64,000 bases of DNA, taken from assembly GCA_039105265.1 (NCBI GenBank), contig JAPFFF010000030.1, forward strand, positions 1,240,001-1,304,000, read 5' to 3'. This document shows positions 56,151-64,000 of the stretch, in pieces. Both the position numbers and the translations under genes were made by a program. The number at the start of each line of letters is the position of its first letter. The stretch's first letter is position 1. Below the pieces are notes generated by a model that worked only from the letters and a program-made list of their open reading frames with translations, was not told the DNA's origin and made no database searches. This stretch comes from Tritrichomonas musculus. Lineage: Eukaryota > Parabasalia > Tritrichomonadida > Tritrichomonadidae.

Positions 56151-59100
56151 TTAACGAATGCCATAAAATGCAAATCTTCCCATTGTGAATATTCCATCTG
56201 CTGGCATTATTCGAAATGCATTAACAACACGAGATCCAGTATTGTTATAAATGAAATTATAGATTCCTCCTGTTGCAACAGGAATATTATCAGCAATGCG
56301 AAAACTAGTTGTGCTTGCCTTAGCATAGACTCGATGCTTTACATTTCCATCATTCCAGAACTCGATATTTCCATGAATATAGCCGCCATTATTGCGAAAA
56401 AACTTTTCATCAATTCCAAATCCAAAATATCCATAAGTTGATGTATATGCAATATATCTACCTGAGCTTCCTGCAAAATCAGCAGTGCTATAGAAATATT
56501 CTTGAACTTTGTTTTCCCATATAATATTGTTATTTATTTTATAGCCATATTGCATTCGAAGTTGAGTCCCTTGGACTGAAGTTTCCAAGAAATCGAATTC
56601 GAGTTTATAATGCCACCATTTTGAAAAATCAAAATCTTCAAAAACAACATTTGGCACTCCATTTGAAATCTTGATTTCTGCAATAAGAAAATTTCTTTCG
56701 TTTGAAATATTTTGTGGGATTTGATTTTTAAGTGCAATTTTATACAAATCTTTTAATTCATTTGAAATACTTTCAACTTTCTTTTCCAATGTTTCGGTTT
56801 TACTTTCATTTTCATCAATTCGATGTAAGAAATATGAAATTTTTTTCTGGATTTTCTTTTGTGGATTTATTTCTTTGACAACTTTAAATAATTTGTGTAA
56901 ATAATCCCTTCTTTCAAATACTTGTAAATACTCAGCATTCAAATATCCACCAATTAAAGGGCCATATCCGTTATTAAGTATTAAATATACTCCACCAGTT
57001 TGATTTGCTGTTATAGCTAGTTGATTTTTCATTGACAACTGATTGATTGGAATTTGTCCAAAATCAATTATAGTTTTGAAATCATTTAAATCTATGTGAA
57101 CAACACATTTTGAAGGTGTGATGGCACAAGAAGGAAGTGTTGGAATTGAAGGAATGAAAGGAACATCACATTCTTCATTTATTTTAGAAAAACCAAGGCA
57201 TCCAATATGGCAAATTCTTAATTTATCAAATCCAAAATTAGTTAATATATCAAATAATGGTGTATTTAATTGATATAATTCTTTTTTCTTATTATGTTCC
57301 TTCAAAACAAAAAGAATATCATTACATTCTTCTGGTAGTCCAAAGCTATTAATAATGGTTTGAATCATTTCATCTTGGGCAACACTAAATTTCAAATCAG
57401 GTACATTTTCAATAGGATTTGGAATGTTTACTTTTTTAGATATTTTTTTTATCTTTCGAATGACTGCAACAAACACTCCGCAACAATTGATTTGGAATGG
57501 ATAAAATCGCATGCATAAATCAATGTTTTTAATTATTGAATTACTAGATAATGATTCTAATAATTCTGGATCAGTGATGCTCTTTGGAATGAAATTTAAA
57601 TCCCAAGAATTAAGTCCTTTGCTTCTTTTAATTTCTTGAAACATTGATGAGCAATCAACAAGTTGACATTCATTACAAAACAGTTTCATTTTAAGTACAG
57701 AATTAATGACAGCTTCATTCTCAAATGGATTTAATGAGAATGTTGAATAAACAACAATTCCTCCAGGTTTCACTTTTTCTAAAGCGCTTATCAAATATTT
57801 CTTTTGTTCTACGTGATTTTCTATTGCTTTATCAAGTGTAAATTCAGTGTTTTGGCGAGATCCATTCAAAATCAAGCCATCTTCTGTTGATGGTGCAATA
57901 CAAAGGATTTTGTCATACTTTATTATATTTGGAATATCAAGAACTGGATATGAAATGACGCAATAATTGTTATTTTTGTAAATATAATTTTCTTTTGCAG
58001 ATTTTGTGTCTGAATCATTGATGAATATGCATCCTTCTTTAAGTATATTTGTTGAGACCCTATTAAGGTATTCATTCAATTTTGTAGTATTCAAAAAGTG
58101 ACAACAAAAATACAAATTTTGCGAAAAATATCATAATAAATTTTAATTTTTTATATTAAATATTCATAAAAAAATAATATCATTATATAATATATTTAAA
58201 TTATTCTATATCTTGCTAAAAGTAGAGATAATTTCATAAATAATCACTCAGCTAATCTTTTCAACCTGAGTTAAAATTTGAAAAATTGGACATATTTTTT
58301 GATTTTGAAAAGAATTATTTTAAAAAATCAAAAATTCCGACGCTGGGGACTTTATTTTGGATAGATTTTTACTTTGAATACTTTACATATTTTTACTTTT
58401 CAGAAATCTTTATTTTCTCACAATTATTCAATTGTTTATATCTTACAATCTCACAATTATTTCTTATAAAAATGCACAATATTCTGAAGTATATAATAAT
58501 TTCATAGAATTGATCTCAATTTTCTTATGATTCAAATATTTCATAAAAATTTAATTCAATTTAATAAATTAACTAAAAAATATATCTTATATTTAAAATT
58601 GCATTTTCCTCATATTTGCTATGATATTTATACAAAACATCATTTTTTTTTCTAAACTTATCAAATTGTAAAATTTTCATTCAAAAAGAAAAATTAATTT
58701 ATTTTTATATTTTACGTTAATTTTACCATTATATTTAGTAAATAAATTGATGTCATCATATATTTTATTATATTACAATATGATATCATATACTGCTTTT
58801 GTTCAACCTTAATATGGTCTATTTGTTGCTATTTCGCATATCTGGGAATCATTACAGCCACATGAAAGAATGCGATCATTATATTTTATGTCCAAGAAAA
58901 TGTATGGAATGATTGATGAAAACTTAAATCGTGATAAGAATCCGTGAGTTGTATTAATATTGATCCAATTTTCAAAATCTTTCATTTCAGGATTCTCTTG
59001 AATGAGATTCTTTGGCATATAAATTTGTGCAATTGTTCCAAATTGTTTTTTCAAGCATTCAATGATTGAAGATTTGCATGATACAAATTTTATCAATGTC

Positions 59101-59294
59101 ATATGTGTATCAAGTTCATCAAGTAATTTATACTGATAAATAGTATCTGTTTTAATTCGAAGTGTTTTTGGAACTTCTTTTATTTCTATCATGCTATTGA
59201 ATGTATTGTCATCCATTGTGTTTTCAAGCAAATGCTTGAAATAACGTATATAGCTGAAGCAATAAATTGGTTGCACAATTGGGCAACTTTCCAT
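56151..59294 (-). pseudogene. NSUN2-like methyltransferase homologue fused to a phage-tail-like domain, split by a transposon
   Basis: ATG at 59294, 8 bases after an Inr. The first part (59294-58829) covers the NSUN N-terminal region to IFLDIKYNDRILS; the second (58054-56151) covers INDSDTKSAK, DKILCIAPSTEDG, LEKVKPGGIVVYSTFSLNP and the C-terminal NSUN region. A 766-bp element with one 8-bp duplication separates them. NSUN2 makes m5C in tRNA using a Cys in PCS (motif IV) and a Cys in TCS (motif VI). Here they read PST and TFS, and motif I is degenerate (SCGCNDSQ for CAAPGSK), so it looks inactive. After a coiled coil (ETLEKKVESISNELKDLY), the last ~180 residues resemble the beta-rich domain of phage tail proteins ending GRFAFYGIR. 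Apart from the insertion the frame is open. Confidence 0.75.
58055..58820. mobile_element. 766-bp TIR element with 8-bp TSD (copy 2), inside the NSUN2-like gene
   Basis: Ends AGACCCTATTAAGGT and the complement of AGACCATATTAAGGT. Perfect duplication ATTTGTTG at 58047-58054 and 58821-58828. Near-identical to copy 1 at 20224-20990 but inverted. Element plus one duplication is 774 bp (a multiple of three), yet it contains stops in frame. Confidence 0.93.
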
Positions 59295-59295
59295 T

Positions 59296-59304
59296 ATAAA
59301 GTGA
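59296..59304 (-). promoter_or_regulatory. Inr core promoter of the NSUN2-like gene
   Basis: TCACTTTAT on the minus strand, +1 at 59302, 8 bases before the ATG. A full consensus match. Confidence 0.75.
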
Positions 59305-59507
59305 TATCAAAAATATTGGTGTATTGTTGGCATAAAATTCTAGTGAATTTTTAAAAGGGATCTTTTTCAAATGGATCTTTTTAAAAGGGATCTTTTTAAA
59401 AAAGATTTTTTTCTTTTTTTGGCATTTTCTTTTTGGTGTAGCAATAGTTATAAAAACATTAAAAAAAGCTTATGATTAAGTAAATGATAACTAAATATAT
59501 ATCAGAT

Positions 59508-59582
59508 TGCGATGTGGAACAATTGGAAGTTCATGATCAGGAATTATGATCGAGGTTGATGGTTCGAATCCATCCGTCGCAT
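59508..59582 (+). tRNA. tRNA-like gene with enlarged anticodon loop (possibly Ile AAT, or a pseudo-tRNA)
   Basis: Acceptor TGCGATG/CGTCGCA, D arm GAAC/GTTC and T arm GATGG-TTCGAAT-CCATC are all well formed. The anticodon arm TGATC/GATCG encloses a nine-base loop AGGAATTAT; closing one more A-T pair leaves GGAATTA, which would put AAT at the anticodon but G at position 33 instead of T. A T run follows (59585). Identity is uncertain. Confidence 0.55.
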
Positions 59583-59736
59583 ATTTTTTGTTTTTTTGTT
59601 TTTATTTTATTTTATTGTTATTGTTATTATTCCTGGTGTTTTCATTGTTTGATGATTTTGCGTTATTTACCAGATAGATTTCATTCAAATATTACTTTTT
59701 CATAAAGATTTGTAAAGTAAAAAAGTTAATCAAAGA

Positions 59737-60240
59737 ATGAAGCAAGAGGAAGATACTACAAATGATGTAAATGAGTCTAGTTCAAAGGAATCTAAAGAAG
59801 CAGAGAAATTGAATAAGAAACTTGAAGAAATAATCAAAGGAAAAAATGAAGAAATCAGCATATTCCAAAACTTGAAATTAGAAGATTTTTTTTTGAAAAG
59901 AAAATTTATGAAAAAGTAATGATTAATGTTTCACAAAATCGCTGAACAAAAATATCCATTACGGTAGGAGTCTAGATTAATGAGAAAGAAAAGAGTTACT
60001 TACAGAAAAAAGATAAATTTAAAGTTTTGAAAGGTATTTAAGCATTCGCAAATAAGAATTAAGTGAATATAAATGCAATTATTTTAGAATTTGAATGTTT
60101 CCAGTGATCAACCGATAATTATAATTATCAATATGATTTTAAATAAAAAAAATTGGAAAAAATTAATGCATTTTTTGCTTGTTTTTAGTGGTATCGATTA
60201 TGTTCATATCTGATATTATCTTTTCAAACAATTAAATTCA
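59737..60240 (+). pseudogene. Coiled-coil protein fragment, unknown
   Basis: A 60-codon frame from ATG 59737 (Lys/Glu-rich, KEAEKLNKKLEEIIKGKNEE) stops at 59919. Coding-like sequence goes on in other frames (FFEKKIYEKVMINVSQN, SYLQKKDKFKVLKGI, FSGIDYVHI) to about 60240. Probably remains of one longer gene. The family is not recognised. Confidence 0.45.
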
Positions 60241-60284
60241 CAAATCTGATTCCCCTTAATTATTAAAATGAAAAAAAAAAAGCT

Positions 60285-60356
60285 TTCCGACACGGGGAGT
60301 CGAACCCCGATCCCGTGGATGAAAACCACGTATCCTAACCGCTGAACGATGTCGGA
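60285..60356 (-). tRNA. tRNA-Glu (anticodon TTC)
   Basis: Acceptor TCCGACA/TGTCGGA, anticodon stem GTGG/CCAC with loop TTTTCAT, and T arm CGGGG-TTCGACT-CCCCG. Complete and canonical. Confidence 0.95.
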
Positions 60357-60724
60357 TTGTTATTGACTTAAATATTTTTAAATCTGTCAAAGAAAATTTA
60401 TTTGCATCAAAACGCAATCTTTTTCATTAATTGTTTCAAATAATAATATCCTGAATATAAAAGAATAATACTTATTCTTTCCATCATGTTTTATTATTAT
60501 TGTTCAAATCAATTTTTTTTTTTTTTTTTTTTTTTTCAAATTTATTAAAAATATTTTGATTAATGTTTTTTATTAAAATATAGGGGTTTTGCTTATCTTT
60601 TCATTATAGAGGTTTGTTCGTATCAGTAATTATTAAATAAAAATTGGAAATGAAAAGAAAAAAGAATTGAGTTTTAAAAAGTATTTTATATAATATACAA
60701 TAACAATAAATTCGTTGGTTAAAT

Positions 60725-61141
60725 TTAGTTTCTTTCACCACGAATTCTTTGTGCTAATTGAACATCTCGTTCCATAATTGTAACGCGGTTAGCATGAATC
60801 GCACAAAGGTTAGTATCTTCAAAAAGTCCAACAAGATATGCTTCTGATGCTTCTTGTAATGCTGCAATTGCTGATGACTGGAAACGAAGATCTCCTCTGA
60901 AACCTGAAGCGATTTCACGAACAAGACGTTGGAATGGAAGTTTACGAATCAATAAATCCGTGCTCTTTTGATACTTCCTGATTTCTCTAAGTGCAACTGT
61001 ACCTGGTCTGAAACGATGTTGTTTCTTGGCTCCTTGTGAATCAACAACAGGTGTTGATTTACGTGCTGCTTTAGCTCCAAGAGATTTACGTGGTGTCTTT
61101 CCACCTGTTGATTTACGTGCTGTTTGCTTAGTACGTGCCAT
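60725..61141 (-). CDS. Histone H3
   Basis: 138 residues, nucleosome core protein. The N-tail [20 protein letters not shown] keeps Lys4, Lys9 and Lys14 contexts. The histone-fold phrases [41 protein letters not shown] and RVTIME are clear. Differences from canonical H3: SLGAK for [20 protein letters not shown] before the fold, SGFRGDLRF for QDFKTDLRF, and Ser in place of the Cys of QEACEAYL. No CENP-A-like long loop-1 insertion is seen, so it is a replication-type or general H3. Codon use is optimised. An Inr (+1 at 61160) lies 19 bases upstream. The stop is TAAA. No second histone gene is seen in divergent position. Confidence 0.98.
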   Translation of the reverse strand: MARTKQTARKSTGGKTPRKSLGAKAARKSTPVVDSQGAKKQHRFRPGTVALREIRKYQKSTDLLIRKLPFQRLVREIASGFRGDLRFQSSAIAALQEASEAYLVGLFEDTNLCAIHANRVTIMERDVQLAQRIRGERN

Positions 61142-61153
61142 TTCTTCTTATTA

Positions 61154-61162
61154 TAAAAATGA
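61154..61162 (-). promoter_or_regulatory. Inr core promoter of histone H3
   Basis: TCATTTTTA on the minus strand; +1 at 61160. Confidence 0.75.
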
Positions 61163-61439
61163 TCTTATTTCCATCTTTTCGGTATTTACTCCTTTTTTAT
61201 TACCTTTTTATACCTTAAATATTTAAATGATAAATTTATTTATATCTATTCAATATATCATCGGTGTAAAACGGCATCATGAAATCATATTTGAAATGGC
61301 GGTATTTTTCAATATATGAAACCGCCAAAAAAAAGTTAAAAAATAAATTTATTTAAATATTCTTTATAATAAATTTAAAAATAAATTAGAAAAATAGGCA
61401 TTTAAAATGCATTTATATGATATATGTTACTCAGAGGAA

Positions 61440-62722
61440 AGGTTGCATGTCAGAGAGTTGGATTTATTTTGAATTAAAAACGCATTCGATTCTTTATGTA
61501 TTGAATGTGTTTTGAAAACAGATATTTATCAAAATTCTTTTGATTATAGATCACAATGCCAAAATGTATATTCACTTTTGCGAATTTTTGGTTGGTCAGC
61601 AAAAAAAATGTGCTAGACTTTTTGAGGTAAATCCAAAAGCTTTTGAGAAACAACTTAGTCTGCCTCTGGAGAATAATGAAATTGGAAGAGCGTAATCTCT
61701 GAACAATGAAGAACAACAGCTGTTATTTCACAATCACTATTAGTCATGAGCAAGCATCCAACGTTGTATGATATTGAACAAATTTCAATTCAAGTTTTTA
61801 ACAAATATTTTTCAGTTGATACTTTAAGCTATTACATAATTGGTTCAGATAAATTCAGAATTGTTAAGGGTGAACCTCAGGAAGAAGACATGGTTAATGT
61901 AAATGTAAGCGAAATCAACAATTATTGGGACGTATTTTTTATATGTGTCAACGGTGTTCATGCCTCATTATTTTTAAAATGGATGAGACAGGACAAGATG
62001 AGCACATTGACACACATTCAATGAAAGTGATCGTTGACTCATCATACACTAAATAATTCAAAGCACTTTGTAATGTTTAAATGAAAAAAGGAGAAAGAAA
62101 TTATAACTAATAACGTTGCTGAAAACCACAACAAAACCTTAAGAAAACATATTGAAGATCATCCATTCTTGGATACTTTACAACAGAAACTTGCATATGT
62201 AGAAAATAAACATTATAATAGATGGTTTAATCATATAACGAAGAGTTCGATAAAAAGTTTAGAACTTTTATGGCATCATTAGTAAAAAATAAATTGATAC
62301 GAATAGAAAATCATATTGAAGATCAATTTTTTGACGACAATTCAGATGATTGGTTGAATTTCGCAGAATTTATTTCAGAAGATAAATTAGATTGTTAAGA
62401 AGACATTTCAGATGTTTCAGTTAACTTAAGTTACTCAGATGATGAAATTAATAATTCAGCTGAAGAAGTTGCCATGAAAGAAGATGATTATTCCAAAGAT
62501 GAAAGAAAAAATTTTGAAGGAGCTGAAGACGAATTGAATGTTATTCTAAATGCCTCCTCAAGGCAAAAAACAAAGATTAGGGCAATATCGAACACGGCTC
62601 AACAAATTCTCATTAGAAATATAGTGGTTTTTAATAATGCACCATCGAGATCTATAGAAAGAGCAGACATTAAAGTGAATAGAATTTCAATCGATCTAAG
62701 ATCAGCTGATTCTCTCATTTGA
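61440..62722 (+). pseudogene. pogo/Tigger-like DDE transposase relic
   Basis: Coding-like sequence in shifting plus-strand frames. FEVNPKAFEKQLSLPL is followed by the open piece 61746-62024 and, in another frame, FKMDETGQDEH at about 61978. This (N/K)MDETG is the first-aspartate motif of the DDE_1 (pogo, Tigger, jerky) family. Later pieces (KTLRKHIEDHPFLDTL near 62130; the frame 62474-62722) look like an acidic C-terminal tail. Stops and shifts are numerous, so it is dead. Its inverted ends were not found. Confidence 0.6.
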
Positions 62723-63485
62723 AAAAGAACTTTTTGATACATTTTTTCTTGCTAGTTTGTTTCCTTAAGATGATTTACTTCTTCTAGATGCTTTTCTTTT
62801 TGGAATATCATTTGCTGCTCTACAAAAAATAATATTTTTTTTCCAGAAAAATTAATTGTGAGATTATAAAGTTTGTTCTTGCTTATTTTGAGAAACATGT
62901 CACTCTCTTCCAATTCGTTTTTGAATTTGAGAAGAAGAAATTTATACACGATACAACATTTCAGCAAATAATCGAAAGAATGTGCACATTCTTTCTAAAA
63001 ACTAATGTTAGTGATTGATATCATGCCCACAAGAATATCTGTCAATTGATTTGATTCCTTTTTATGGTCTAATATTTTTCTCTACAGTCAAAATATGTAC
63101 ATGAGAATAAACAGTCCATTTTAAACTAAAGAGAGGACAGAATTTACATTGTACCACTTTAAATGGACCTTTTGTACATATGTAATTACAATGAGCATGC
63201 AATCTTGAGCGCCTTTTAGATACTTTTATCACATATAATGAGATTAGTTTTAGGAGAAATTCCAATTTTGAACGAAAATCTGACATAAAGACGTTAAGAA
63301 TTTCTTTTTTTGGCTGAGGAATCGACTATAAGAAAAATCCGGGTCAGGTCAATTTGACCTTATGGCCAATATATTTAACCATACTTAGAAAACCAATCAA
63401 ACTTTTTGAACGAAAGTAAACGCCATTTATCTGCAATTGTGGAAACACAAAACTAATAAGAACGAATGCAGGAACGCATGAATTC
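62723..63485. other. Intergenic, no supported gene
   Basis: Short minus frames at 62752-62967 and 63062-63286 are not supported. The palindromic word AGGTCAATTTGACCT at 63345 resembles the palindrome in the MULE-like TIRs. Confidence 0.45.
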
Positions 63486-63715
63486 GAACAAGATATGACG
63501 AACGAACTCGTAATTAACAAATATTACGCCAAGATACGACAAGCAAACTCACAATTGTAAACAATCGAGCAAGATAAGACAAGCAAACTCGTAATTGTAA
63601 TTATTCTACCAAGATAAGATAAGAAAACTCGTAATTGTGAATGTTTTAGCAAGATATAACAACGAAACTCGTAATTGTAAATAATCTACCAAATTAAGAC
63701 AAGCAAACTCGCCAT
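63486..63715. repeat. 40-bp tandem repeat (about 6 units)
   Basis: Unit starts at about 63489, 63530, 63570, 63610, 63650 and 63690. The core CAAGATAAGACAAGCAAACT is followed by CGTAATTGTAA and a variable link. Diverged copies; non-coding. Confidence 0.85.
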
Positions 63716-64000
63716 TTGATGGAATTTTTTCTAGTTCAACTATTTATTTATGTGCACGAATCAAGTTGTTTTTTAATAAAAAAGAATTAGTTTTAATGTT
63801 GATATTTATACTAATTTATCCTTTTCATGAGTAATTGAGAGTATAAATGGTCGTCTGCCTTTGAAAAATCTTTAAAATTAAGAATTTATTTGGTCGTACA
63901 CCAAAAAATGATTATAATATCTAAAAAAAAAATCATGAGAAATATTAATATTTGTAAGTTTATTTAAACTAGGAATAAATATGATACCAATTTAAAGAAA

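Noticed and set aside
61474-61716. 80-codon minus frame
   Set aside because: Antisense to the pogo-like transposase relic.

Overview
The window looks like trichomonad (Parabasalia) nuclear DNA, most like Tritrichomonas or Trichomonas; the species cannot be fixed from sequence alone. It is very AT-rich, with short and mostly intronless genes. Several genes carry a parabasalid initiator (Inr, TCA-Y-W-Y-T-N-W) 8-21 bases before the ATG. Stop codons are often followed by A, making TAAA. The gene families are typical of trichomonads: DUF3447/ankyrin proteins, AIG1-like GTPases, R2R3 Myb proteins, divergent PP1-like phosphatases, RCC1-kinase fusions, C2 proteins, beta-amylase and histone H3.

Layout. 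1-1885: 5' part of an RCC1/coiled-coil/kinase gene (minus), then a broken unknown gene (2.05-3.42 kb). 4.85-7.1 kb: pyrimidine-rich repeats and a 16-bp minisatellite. 7.39 kb: a 248-bp TA-flanked MITE. 8.7-10.6 kb: an amylosucrase-like GH13 gene. 11.3-18 kb: a Myb gene, two kinase relics, a DUF3447/ankyrin relic and a beta-amylase relic. 18.4 kb: tRNA-Ile. 18.9-20.2 kb: an AIG1-type GTPase. 20.2-26.6 kb: nested non-autonomous DNA transposons with 8-bp, TTAA or TA duplications. 26.9-28.4 kb: a tail-anchored-looking phosphatase and a hAT transposase fragment. 30.1-32.6 kb: a long-TIR element and a further repeat. 32.7-33.9 kb: an HxxxDG acyltransferase. 34.36-36.93 kb: a MITE carrying three other insertions. 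37.1-38.5 kb: an unknown acidic protein and a duplicated fragment of its tail. 38.9-40.1 kb: two nested elements. 40.3-45.0 kb: an ankyrin gene interrupted between its repeats by intervening sequences, several filled with a 24-bp satellite. 47.4-49.5 kb: a pseudokinase with a probable spliceosomal intron and a C2 protein. 49.7-51.3 kb: mariner-like and MULE-like elements. 52.4-53.7 kb: a second phosphatase and tRNA-Lys. 54.4-59.3 kb: a long-TIR element, then an NSUN2-like gene that has lost its catalytic cysteines, ends in a domain resembling phage tail proteins, and is split by a 766-bp element. 59.5-61.2 kb: a tRNA-like gene, tRNA-Glu and histone H3. 61.4-62.7 kb: a pogo-like transposase relic. 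63.5 kb: a 40-bp tandem repeat.

The genes do not form operons or an obvious pathway. The window is mainly a record of repeated transposon invasion of a gene-sparse, AT-rich region holding decaying members of large families. Many insertions can be bounded exactly from their inverted repeats and target duplications. The most notable points are the interrupted ankyrin gene, the NSUN2-like fusion and its interrupting element (whose twin lies just upstream of the GTPase gene), the trichomonad-type intron, and the multi-layer nested MITE.
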